Source: an uncultured Bacilli bacterium (GTDB lineage Bacteria; Bacillota_I; Bacilli_A; RF39; UBA660). Taken from it: 9,083 bases of DNA. Positions within the stretch are counted from its first letter, which is position 1. Each line of letters starts with the position of its first letter. A program made the position numbers and the translations under genes. Under the pieces are notes generated by a model that searched no databases, had not been told where the DNA came from, and saw nothing but the letters and a program-made list of their open reading frames with translations. The stretch is taken from NCBI GenBank assembly GCA_944358685.1, contig CALVRQ010000087.1, positions 1-9,083 of the forward strand. Direction: 5' to 3'. Of the stretch, positions 1 to 6,132 are shown in pieces.

Positions 1-81
1 AGTAAACTATTAACAGAAAACGATAAAATATCATTATCTGTGTATAAAAAAGGAATAAGAAAAATGCTAATATTAAACTAG
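1..81 (+). CDS. C-terminal fragment of an unidentified upstream gene (partial)
   Basis: The first frame is open from base 1 to a TAG at 79-81 and encodes 26 residues ending in KKGIRKMLILN. The stop overlaps the AGGAGGA ribosome binding site of the next gene, which is typical of a tightly packed operon. The fragment is rich in lysine and leucine and shows no recognisable motif, so I cannot name it. It could be chance open frame, since only 26 codons are visible. If it is real, it is probably co-transcribed with the surface protein gene that follows. Confidence 0.4.
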   Translation, partial: SKLLTENDKISLSVYKKGIRKMLILN

Positions 82-94
82 GAGGAATAACCAA

Positions 95-1027
95 ATGAAA
101 GAAAAAATGAAGAAATTTATATTAGGATATTTACCAGGATTTATAACAGGAATAATAGTATGTGGGACAGTAAGTGTAATAGCCGCGACATATTTTCCAA
201 GTAATGATGTAACATATAATAATGGGACAAGTGGAATGACAGCGACTGATGTTCAAGGAGCGATAGATGAACTATATAATACATGTACAGCAAAACCACC
301 TGCAACAGACACAATAACAGATTTATTACCATCAAATGCAGATGAATTATATGAAGATGAGCACGGAGATATTAGATATTATGGAGCAACTCCAAATAAC
401 TATGTAAGTTTTAATAATGAACTATGGCGGATAATCGGAGTCATAGATGGAAAGATAAAGATAATCAGAAATGAAAGTATAGGTAATATGCCATGGGATA
501 CATCTAATTCCAATAATTGGAATATTACGTCATTAAAAAGTTATTTGAATGGAGACTATTATAATTCAATAGATAGTACATATAGAAATATGATATCAGA
601 GGAAACGTATTATTTAGGAGGAATAGGTACAACGGTTATAATACCAAGTGCCGCTTATGATTTAGAAAGAGGTAATAATGTGTATGCTGATAATCCAACA
701 AGTACAAAGCAGAACATAGGCTTAATGTATCCAAGTGATTATGGATATGCGGCAGGAAGTAGCTGTTTATCAACGACAATTGATACTTATAGTAATAATT
801 GTAAAAATAATGATTATTTATATGTTGGTGAATCTGAATGGTTGCAGACGCCATATTATAAAAATAGAGGAATCGCAATGTTTATCTCTAATATTGGTAA
901 TGTTGGTCATAGTTTCAATGTTATAGACATGAAATATGTAGTTCGTCCTACATTATATCTAAACACAAATGTACAAATTACAGGAGGAGATGGCAGTCAA
1001 AGTAATCCATTCCAAATTTCGTTATAA
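95..1027 (+). CDS. Membrane-anchored surface protein, DUF6273-like
   Basis: This 310-residue protein has a short basic N-terminus and one hydrophobic segment (about residues 8-32, ending VIAA), so it is likely a signal anchor or a cleaved signal peptide exposing the rest outside the cell. Residues 36-61 (DVTYNN...TDVQGAIDELY) match a short stalk-like module common at the start of such proteins. From about residue 100 to the end is a domain with LWRIIGV, IKIIRNESIG, MYPSDYGYA and a terminal VRPTLYLN...GDGSQSNPF block. I recall this pattern from DUF6273-type proteins of AT-rich gut Firmicutes. Three cysteines (64, 224, 236) lie outside; 224 and 236 could form a disulphide. The start is set by AGGAGGA at 80-86, eight bases before the ATG. 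Function is unknown; surface adhesion or binding is only a guess. No catalytic motif is visible. Confidence 0.85.
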   Translation: MKEKMKKFILGYLPGFITGIIVCGTVSVIAATYFPSNDVTYNNGTSGMTATDVQGAIDELYNTCTAKPPATDTITDLLPSNADELYEDEHGDIRYYGATPNNYVSFNNELWRIIGVIDGKIKIIRNESIGNMPWDTSNSNNWNITSLKSYLNGDYYNSIDSTYRNMISEETYYLGGIGTTVIIPSAAYDLERGNNVYADNPTSTKQNIGLMYPSDYGYAAGSSCLSTTIDTYSNNCKNNDYLYVGESEWLQTPYYKNRGIAMFISNIGNVGHSFNVIDMKYVVRPTLYLNTNVQITGGDGSQSNPFQISL

Positions 1028-1116
1028 ACTTAATTTATATAATAAAATACTATGTCAAATAAAACCTATGATTTTTAATAATTTAAACTATAATTATCTA
1101 AAATAATTCAATTTCC

Positions 1117-1154
1117 ATTCCGAATTATTGACATTTTTGCCACAAATTCGGAGT
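1117..1154. repeat. Inverted repeat in convergent intergenic region
   Basis: ATTCCGAATT at 1117-1126 pairs with AATTCGGAGT at 1145-1154 (10 bp including one G-T pair) around an 18-base loop. No T-run follows on either strand, so it is not a standard intrinsic terminator. It lies between two convergent genes. It could be an RNA hairpin in the 3' tail of the surface-protein transcript or a protein-binding palindrome. Confidence 0.4.
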
Positions 1155-1210
1155 CAACATTAATTTATGCAATCATAATAAATATATGATAAAATTATTT
1201 TTCCACAATA

Positions 1211-1240
1211 AAAAGCGATTCAAAATAAAGAACCGCTTTT
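1211..1240 (-). terminator. Intrinsic terminator for ppaC, possibly bidirectional
   Basis: AAAAGCGATTC (1211-1221) pairs with GAACCGCTTTT (1230-1240), an 11-bp stem with one A-C mismatch and an 8-base loop. It begins seven bases after the minus-strand pyrophosphatase stop codon and has T's on its 3' side in that direction. Read on the plus strand it ends in TTTT, so it may also stop transcription from the surface-protein gene. Confidence 0.6.
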
Positions 1241-1247
1241 AAAATAC

Positions 1248-2864
1248 TTAATTATCCATATAATTCATTAATTTTGGAACAATTTGTTTTTTACGAGAGA
1301 CAAGTCCCTCAAAGAAATGTCCTTGTTCAATATTTTCAACCCCAAATGAATGAGAGAAAATATCTCTAGCTTGTTCATTAAAGAAGATATAAGAACCATT
1401 TTTCAAAATATCTGTAACAAATAAAGCAATAGCTGTATATCCTTCATTAGCCTCTTCATTTAATTCACTAATAAATTCCTCTTGCATGCTCATAATCTCA
1501 TCAGTACTCATCGTAGAAACTTGACCAATTCCCACTTTTTGATTATCCACAGTAAAGTTTTTAAAATCACCATGAATAATTTCAGAAACCGTCTTACCCT
1601 TCATAGAAGAGCCAGCCTTAAACATTTCCATTCCATATTCTCTAAAGTTAACTCCCGCAATCTTAGAAAGTTCTTCCAAAGCTTCCTTATCGACATCAGT
1701 AGTTGTTGGTGAAGTTAAAAGAAGTGTATCAGAAATAATTGCTGACATCATAAGACCCGCATACTTTTTAGGAATTTTAATATTATGTTCTTTAAACATT
1801 AAATATAAAATTGTACCAGTACAACCTAAAGGCATATTTCTAAAATTAATAGGAATATTCGTACCAATATTACCAATCTTGTGGTGGTCCACAATCTCGA
1901 TAATTTCAGCTTCATCAAGGCCAATAACACTCTGCTCTTTTTCATTATGGTCAACTAAAATAACTTGTTTAGGATGACGACTATAAGCCATACTAACTCT
2001 AAACACACCTAAACATTTACCATCATTATCAACTACTGGATAATTACTGTATTTTTTCTTATTCGCTAAATCCAAAACTTCTCCTAAAGCATCATTCTCA
2101 TTAACAAAAACAATATCTTTAGTTTTCATTTTTTCTTTAATATAATTACTCAAAACTACTAAATTTGCCGTAGTTAAACCATCGTGTTTTGTACTAATAA
2201 CATCCACGTGATTCTTCTTCGCAATCTCTAAGTGCTCCTTCTTCATCTTAACGCCATTAGTTAAAATAATAATAGATGCACTATTCTCTACCGCGTATTC
2301 TATAATTGAATGACGGTCACCAGTAATTAAAACACTCTCTTTATCAATCTTAATATTCTCTTTAAAAGTAGTACTTCTATAACTTGGTGAAATAATATTT
2401 CCTTTAATTTCCTTATCAAATCTAAGTATTTCCTTACCATTTAAAGCTTCAAGTAAATTATCATAAGAAGTATTAATCTTTCTTAAATCATTATTAATTA
2501 AGTTACTCGCAACATCCTTCATAGATACCGCACCTTTGTACTTACCGTCTACATCGACAACTGGAATAGTACCAATGCTAGTCTCATTCATATACTTGTA
2601 ACCTTTATAAATAGAATCATTTTCATTTAAAAAACAACCTTTAGTATAATCAACATCCTTAACCTGTAGTCTAACATCATTTAAAAACTTAGGTCTATCA
2701 AATTTAAAATAATCTAAAACAAATTCAGTTTCACTATTAATATCACCTAAAACTCTAGGCTCAGTGTCCATTCCTAATTGATTTTTTAAATAAGAAAGAA
2801 CTAAAGCTGATGTCACACTATCTGTATCCGGTTTTTGGTGTCCAAAAATTAAAACTTTACTCAA
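1248..2864 (-). CDS. ppaC: Manganese-dependent inorganic pyrophosphatase with CBS domains (family II)
   Basis: This cytosolic enzyme hydrolyses pyrophosphate to phosphate, pulling biosynthetic reactions forward. The 538 residues run in the order of a regulated family II enzyme. The DHH N-terminus carries GHQKPDTDS (H9, D13, D15). A CBS domain spans about 66-125, a DRTGG-like domain about 140-245, and a second CBS domain about 248-295. The DHH core resumes with VDH (305-306), DHHKIGN (326-332) and ISDT (D379). The C-terminal DHHA2 part ends with the substrate-binding SRKKQ (523-527). All expected Mn ligands are present. In known relatives the CBS module binds adenine nucleotides (AMP/ADP inhibit, ATP activates), so similar control is likely. 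The start is TTG at 2864: it lies six bases after AAGGAGGAGA (2880-2871) and gives the usual family N-terminus. An ATG at 2891 would add nine residues translated through the ribosome binding site and is rejected. Confidence 0.95.
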   Translation of the reverse strand: MSKVLIFGHQKPDTDSVTSALVLSYLKNQLGMDTEPRVLGDINSETEFVLDYFKFDRPKFLNDVRLQVKDVDYTKGCFLNENDSIYKGYKYMNETSIGTIPVVDVDGKYKGAVSMKDVASNLINNDLRKINTSYDNLLEALNGKEILRFDKEIKGNIISPSYRSTTFKENIKIDKESVLITGDRHSIIEYAVENSASIIILTNGVKMKKEHLEIAKKNHVDVISTKHDGLTTANLVVLSNYIKEKMKTKDIVFVNENDALGEVLDLANKKKYSNYPVVDNDGKCLGVFRVSMAYSRHPKQVILVDHNEKEQSVIGLDEAEIIEIVDHHKIGNIGTNIPINFRNMPLGCTGTILYLMFKEHNIKIPKKYAGLMMSAIISDTLLLTSPTTTDVDKEALEELSKIAGVNFREYGMEMFKAGSSMKGKTVSEIIHGDFKNFTVDNQKVGIGQVSTMSTDEIMSMQEEFISELNEEANEGYTAIALFVTDILKNGSYIFFNEQARDIFSHSFGVENIEQGHFFEGLVSRKKQIVPKLMNYMDN

Positions 2865-2870
2865 GTTAAA

Positions 2871-2880
2871 TCTCCTCCTT
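2871..2880 (-). promoter_or_regulatory. Ribosome binding site selecting a TTG start for ppaC
   Basis: On the minus strand AAGGAGGAGA is followed by TTTAAC and then TTG. This near-perfect anti-16S match decides the TTG start at 2864 over the in-frame ATG at 2891, which lies upstream of it. Confidence 0.85.
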
Positions 2881-2890
2881 CTTAAGCACA

Positions 2891-2919
2891 ATTATATCAT
2901 TTTTTTCTTTGTATTTAAA
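2891..2919 (-). promoter_or_regulatory. Probable ppaC promoter
   Basis: Reading the minus strand, TTTAAA (2919-2914) is followed by a 17-bp spacer and a perfect TATAAT (2896-2891). Transcription would start near 2884, just ahead of the ribosome binding site, giving a leader of about 20 bases. The -35 box matches only four of six consensus bases. Confidence 0.55.
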
Positions 2920-2970
2920 GTATAAATAACATATTTGAGTACATACTAACACCTAGAAAGAGGGGAAAAA

Positions 2971-3495
2971 ATGAAATTAGCTGGAATTGTAAGAAGAATA
3001 GATGAACTTGGAAGAATTGTTATTCCAAAAGAAATAAGAAAAACATTACATATTAAAAATGGAGAAAACTTAGAAATATTTATTGATGGAGAAACAATTG
3101 TTTTAAAAAAATACTCAGAGCTCGGTAACCTAAAAGAACTTAGTGACACTATAACTGAAACATTATATCAAACCATAAAAGCCAATATCTTAATTACAGA
3201 TACTGATAAATTTATTAGTATTGCTGGTAACCTAAAAAATAAATATCTTAAAAAAGAAATAAGTGAAAGTATCTTAAAATATATCAATGACCGAAAAGTA
3301 ATAATATTAAAAAACCAACCCGTAAACCTTACTAAAGAAAAAAAAGAAATGGGAAATATAATTATATCCCCTATTATTTCAAATGGTGATGCCTTAGGCT
3401 CAGTAATAGTTATAACAGATAAAGACATAACCGAAAATACCATAAATACAATTAATATCATATCCACTATTTTAGCCAAACATATTGAATCATAA
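2971..3495 (+). CDS. spoVT: SpoVT-like AbrB-GAF transcriptional regulator
   Basis: This 174-residue protein is close in length to Bacillus SpoVT (about 178). Residues 1-50 form an AbrB-type swapped-hairpin DNA-binding domain with the diagnostic GIVRRIDELGRIVIPKEIRKTL. The remainder (about 55-174) fits the GAF-like sensor of SpoVT, with ILITDTDKFISIAG, IISPIISNGDALGSVIV and a final helix. In Bacillus, SpoVT is a tetrameric regulator of late spore-stage genes; the GAF ligand is unsettled. Nothing in this window concerns sporulation, so here it may be a more general regulator. AGAGGGG at 2959-2965 is its ribosome binding site. It is divergent from ppaC with 106 bp between starts, and I see no convincing -35/-10 pair on its strand. 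No terminator follows: the T-box promoter begins inside its last codons. The assignment rests on full-length domain match; the exact role is inference. Confidence 0.88.
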   Translation: MKLAGIVRRIDELGRIVIPKEIRKTLHIKNGENLEIFIDGETIVLKKYSELGNLKELSDTITETLYQTIKANILITDTDKFISIAGNLKNKYLKKEISESILKYINDRKVIILKNQPVNLTKEKKEMGNIIISPIISNGDALGSVIVITDKDITENTINTINIISTILAKHIES

Positions 3496-3513
3496 AAAAA
3501 AACATGCTATAAT
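3485..3513 (+). promoter_or_regulatory. Promoter of the T-box/dut/metG unit
   Basis: TTGAAT (3485-3490) lies within the last codons of the SpoVT-like gene. After a 17-bp spacer comes a perfect extended -10, TGCTATAAT (3505-3513). Transcription should start near 3520, immediately before the T-box Stem I. Confidence 0.8.
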
Positions 3514-3519
3514 AAAGCC

Positions 3520-3734
3520 ACAAATGCACTGAAAGAAAGAAAAGTAGGTAACTTTATAGAGAGTTTATGGCTGGTGGAAATAAACAAGGTGACTACTCCG
3601 AATGGTTCTGAAGCAGTCTAGCCGATATGTAGGCTAGAACGGTCACATCCGTTACATGTTAAGAGGTAAGCAAACGCTTATAAATTAAGGTGGTACCACG
3701 TCCAAAAACGTCCTTATTCTAAGGATGTTTTTTT
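3520..3734 (+). promoter_or_regulatory. T-box riboswitch, methionine (AUG) specifier
   Basis: This leader RNA senses uncharged tRNA and controls transcription read-through. Stem I has a base helix (ACTG 3528-3531 with CAGT 3614-3617) and AGAA (3534-3537) with TTCT (3606-3609) around a K-turn-like GA region. It also has AGTAG (3543-3547) with CTACT (3593-3597), the AGAGAG motif (3558-3563), and an apical GTTTAT/ATAAAC hairpin with loop GGCTGGTGGAA. The specifier loop reads GAATGG before TTCT. By the spacing seen in other T-boxes (codon, purine, then TTCT) the codon is ATG at 3602-3604, i.e. Met, which matches metG downstream. A 7-bp hairpin (3617-3638) and an AACGG/CCGTT hairpin (about 3638-3653) follow. 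The T-box core AAGGTGGTACCACG is at 3687-3700; its TGGT would pair with an ACCA tRNA end, fitting an A discriminator. A terminator completes it. Confidence 0.95.
3708..3734 (+). terminator. T-box-controlled intrinsic terminator
   Basis: ACGTCCTTA (3708-3716) pairs with TAAGGATGT (3720-3728) around a TTC loop, followed by a run of seven T's to 3734. It sits directly after the T-box core, so binding of uncharged tRNA to the alternative antiterminator would prevent it forming. The hairpin contains an ATG at 3725 that is in frame with dut but is not the real start. Confidence 0.92.
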
Positions 3735-3751
3735 ATATAAAGGAGGAAAAA

Positions 3752-4249
3752 ATGCGTAAATTTGAAAAAATATCATTAAAAGAATTTATAAAAGATACAG
3801 GATTAACTGAAAAAGAATATAATGAAATAACCCTGCCTCAAAGAGCAACCCAAAATAGTGCTGGTTATGACTTTCATCTTTTAGAAGATTTAACTTTAAA
3901 ACCAAATGAAATAAAAAAAATTCCAACTGCTATAAAAGCTGAAATGAATCATGATGAAGTACTAATGATTTATATAAGAAGTAGCTTAGGCTTTAAATAT
4001 AACATGCGAATGTGCAACCAAACTGGTATTATTGACAGTGATTACTATAACAATCAAGATAATGAAGGACACATATTCATTAAAGTTCAAAATGAAGGTA
4101 CTGAAACAATTAATTTAAAAGCCGGCGATAGATTCGCCCAAGGAATTTTCATAAAATATCTAACAGTCGAAAATGAAGAAGAAATAAAAAATAACCGCCA
4201 AGGCGGAATTGGTAGTACAAACGAAGGAGGAATAAAAAATGAAAGATAA
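3752..4249 (+). CDS. dut: dUTP diphosphatase (dUTPase)
   Basis: This enzyme hydrolyses dUTP to dUMP and pyrophosphate, keeping uracil out of DNA and feeding thymidylate synthesis. All five motifs of the homotrimeric dUTPase family are present in the 165 residues: SAGYDFH (36-42), IRSSLG (75-80), TGIIDSDYY (91-99, catalytic D95), GDRFAQG (125-131) and RQGGIGST (149-156). The 35-residue lead-in before motif 1 resembles a clostridial/bacillar subgroup. I chose ATG 3752 because AAAGGAGG (3739-3746) precedes it; the in-frame ATG at 3725 lies inside the terminator hairpin. The gene is the first after the T-box and overlaps metG by 11 bases. The codons for its final Gly-Gly double as the metG ribosome binding site, so translation of the two is probably coupled. 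Its pyrophosphate product is a substrate of the nearby PpaC. Confidence 0.95.
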   Translation: MRKFEKISLKEFIKDTGLTEKEYNEITLPQRATQNSAGYDFHLLEDLTLKPNEIKKIPTAIKAEMNHDEVLMIYIRSSLGFKYNMRMCNQTGIIDSDYYNNQDNEGHIFIKVQNEGTETINLKAGDRFAQGIFIKYLTVENEEEIKNNRQGGIGSTNEGGIKNER

Positions 4250-5798
4250 ATTTTATATAACCACATCTATTTTCTATGCATCATCTAAACCCCATATTGG
4301 AAATACTTATGAGGGAATTTTAACCGATGCAATTGCCAGATATAAAAGATTAATGGGTTATGATGTAATATTCACAACCGGAACCGATGAGCACGGAGAA
4401 AAAGTTCAAAACAAAGCTAAAGAAACTGAAAAAAGTCCACAAGAATATGTCGATGAAGTGTCTTTAGAAGTAAGAAGAATTGACGATATCATGAATATAA
4501 GCTATGACAAATTTGTTAGAACCACTAACCCACATCATGAAGAAATAGTTGCTAAAATATTTAAAAAACTATATGATAATGGTGACATCTATAAAGGAAA
4601 ATATGAAGGATTATACTGCACGCCTTGTGAATCATTCTTCACCGAAAAAGAATTAGTAAATGGTAAATGTCCAGATTGCGGAAGAGAAGTTCATAAAACA
4701 AGCGAAGAAGCCTATTTCTTAAAACTAAGTAAATATAATAAATGGTTAGAAAAGTACATTGAAACCCATCCAAACTTCATCATCCCAGAAAGCAGAAAAA
4801 ATGAAATCATAAATAACTTCATAAAACCAGGAGTACAAGATTTATGTATCTCTAGAACTTCATTTGACTGGGGAATCAAAGTGCCATTCGATGAAAAACA
4901 TGTAATTTACGTCTGGTTAGATGCTTTAACTAACTATATTACATTTATTGGTTATGATCCAGATGGTAGTACCGAAGAATTTAAAAAATATTGGCCAGCC
5001 GACGTTCATATTATCGGTAAAGATATCTTAAGATTCCATACCATTTACTGGCCAGTAATTTTAAAAGCTCTAGATTTACCAATGCCAAAATGCATCTTTG
5101 GCCATCCTTGGATACTATCATCAGATAGTGATAAAATGAGCAAATCAAAAGGTAATGTTTTATATGCTGATGACTTAGCTAGCCTCTTTGGAACCGATGC
5201 TATTAGATATTATTGTCTTCACGAAATTCCTTATGGATATGATGGTAATATTGGTTATGACTTAATCATTGATAGAGTAAATTCAGACCTAGCCAACACT
5301 TTAGGTAACTTAGTCAATAGAACAGTCAGTATGTCATATAAATATTTTGATGGAGAAGTATTTAAACCGTCAGCCTTTGAAGAAATAGACAAAGACTTAA
5401 TTGAAAACGCTAAACACTTAGGCGACAGAATTGAAAATAAAATGAATGATCTTAAAGTAGCTGAAGCCATCGAAGAAATCATTGGATTATGCCGTAAAAG
5501 TAACAAATATATTGATGAAACAACACCATGGTTACTAGCCAAAGATGAAACAAAAAAAGAAAGATTAAAAACTGTTTTATATAACCTACTAGAAAGCATA
5601 AGAATTGCTAGTGTTTATCTTCAAGCATTCTTACCAGAAACAGCTGATAAAATATTCAAACAATTAAATACTCAAAATCGTTCAGTAGAATCCACAAAAA
5701 ACTTTGAAGGTATGGATCCCGGTATTATTCTAAATAAACCAGAGATATTATTTGCAAGAATTGATAAAGATGAATTCGCAAAAAAATTACCAAATTAA
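4239..5798 (+). CDS. metG: Methionyl-tRNA synthetase
   Basis: This class I synthetase charges tRNA-Met with methionine using ATP. The 519 residues contain the HIGH-type signature PHIGNTY (18-24), the KMSKS signature (299-303) and GTDEHGEKVQ in the Rossmann fold. A zinc knuckle has CTPC (C127, C130) and CPDC (C144, C147). The anticodon-binding helical domain follows, with NLVNRT and NKYIDETTPWLLAK. The protein ends soon after ILFARID and lacks the C-terminal OB-fold tRNA-binding domain found in longer relatives such as Bacillus MetS (about 660 residues). Short forms are known, so this is not a sign of decay. The start ATG follows AGGAGGA and overlaps the end of dut. The AUG-specifier T-box upstream independently supports the identity. 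No terminator follows directly. Confidence 0.97.
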   Translation: MKDKFYITTSIFYASSKPHIGNTYEGILTDAIARYKRLMGYDVIFTTGTDEHGEKVQNKAKETEKSPQEYVDEVSLEVRRIDDIMNISYDKFVRTTNPHHEEIVAKIFKKLYDNGDIYKGKYEGLYCTPCESFFTEKELVNGKCPDCGREVHKTSEEAYFLKLSKYNKWLEKYIETHPNFIIPESRKNEIINNFIKPGVQDLCISRTSFDWGIKVPFDEKHVIYVWLDALTNYITFIGYDPDGSTEEFKKYWPADVHIIGKDILRFHTIYWPVILKALDLPMPKCIFGHPWILSSDSDKMSKSKGNVLYADDLASLFGTDAIRYYCLHEIPYGYDGNIGYDLIIDRVNSDLANTLGNLVNRTVSMSYKYFDGEVFKPSAFEEIDKDLIENAKHLGDRIENKMNDLKVAEAIEEIIGLCRKSNKYIDETTPWLLAKDETKKERLKTVLYNLLESIRIASVYLQAFLPETADKIFKQLNTQNRSVESTKNFEGMDPGIILNKPEILFARIDKDEFAKKLPN

Positions 5799-5799
5799 C

Positions 5800-5829
5800 G
5801 TAAATTGTTGTAAATTGTCGTAAGATTTC
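5800..5829 (+). repeat. Ten-base tandem repeat after metG
   Basis: GTAAATTGTT (5800-5809) and GTAAATTGTC (5810-5819) are nearly identical, and GTAAGATTTC (5820-5829) is a decayed third copy. The array starts two bases after the metG stop, in the 107-bp gap before the small membrane-protein gene. A 10-bp period places copies on one DNA face, so it may be a binding site; chance in AT-rich DNA is also possible. A GATAAT at 5833-5838 just downstream could be a -10, with TTGTAA at 5808-5813 as a poor -35 (19-bp spacing). Confidence 0.5.
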
Positions 5830-5905
5830 TAAGATAATCCCTTGCTTATTCAATAAACGATATGTTATCCTTAAAGAGGACGAATAAAAATAGAGAGGGA
5901 TACAA

Positions 5906-6076
5906 ATGAACAAACATATAAGTGGAATCGGTTTGATGTTTGTTTTAATAATAATTTACTTGACTATGAGTATTATAAATAAATTTAACTATCTAGACCT
6001 CGCCTATTTATTATTTATAATCGGTTGCTTCATTAGATTTATCTATATCAAGAAATTTGATCATAAAGAGAACTAA
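5906..6076 (+). CDS. Small two-helix membrane protein, 56 residues
   Basis: ATG at 5906 follows a GAGAGGGA ribosome binding site (5893-5900) and opens a 56-codon frame ending at TAA 6074-6076. The product has two hydrophobic stretches, about residues 6-24 (rich in Ile, Leu and Val) and 31-48 (LDLAYLLFIIGCFIRFIYI). They are joined by a short polar turn (NKFNY), and the tail KKFDHKEN is charged. This fits a helical hairpin in the cytoplasmic membrane with both ends inside. I recognise no family. It lies 107 bp after metG, with no terminator between them and a strong one overlapping its stop, so it is probably the last gene of the T-box transcript, although a weak local promoter is possible. A coding role is supported by ribosome binding site, hydrophobic pattern and terminator placement, but not by homology. 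Confidence 0.65.
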   Translation: MNKHISGIGLMFVLIIIYLTMSIINKFNYLDLAYLLFIIGCFIRFIYIKKFDHKEN

Positions 6077-6090
6077 CAAGTTCTTTTTTT
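6065..6090 (+). terminator. Intrinsic terminator ending the dut-metG-small ORF unit
   Basis: AAAGAGAAC (6065-6073) pairs with GTTCTTTTT (6080-6088), nine pairs including one G-T, around the loop TAACAA. The T-run extends to 6090. The stop codon of the small membrane protein lies in the loop. Confidence 0.8.
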
Positions 6091-6107
6091 CTCTTTCAAA
6101 TAAAAAA

Positions 6108-6116
6108 TGTTATAAT
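6108..6116 (+). promoter_or_regulatory. Extended -10 promoter for tatD
   Basis: TGTTATAAT is a perfect extended -10, located just after the preceding terminator. No good -35 lies 17 bp upstream (TTTCTC), which extended -10 promoters tolerate. The start would fall near 6122-6123, only about ten bases before the tatD ATG, making a very short leader. Confidence 0.6.
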
Positions 6117-6132
6117 GAATAAGGTGATAAAA

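Noticed and set aside
1128..1156. TTGACA in the convergent gap as a promoter
   Set aside because: No -10-like hexamer lies 16-18 bp downstream and no gene follows on that strand.
3725..3751. In-frame ATG start giving dUTPase nine extra residues (MFFYIKEEK)
   Set aside because: It lies inside the terminator hairpin and has no ribosome binding site, and the added residues are translated terminator T-run and ribosome binding site. ATG 3752 has AAAGGAGG at proper distance.
5255..5599. Long antisense open frame opposite metG
   Set aside because: It mirrors metG coding periodicity, has no ribosome binding site and encodes no recognisable motif. Similar antisense frames opposite dut, tatD, spoVT and the 3D gene were rejected for the same reason.
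6115..6132. Earlier ATG for tatD (MNKVIK)
   Set aside because: It overlaps the -10 box, has no ribosome binding site, and reads through the AAGGTGAT that serves ATG 6133.
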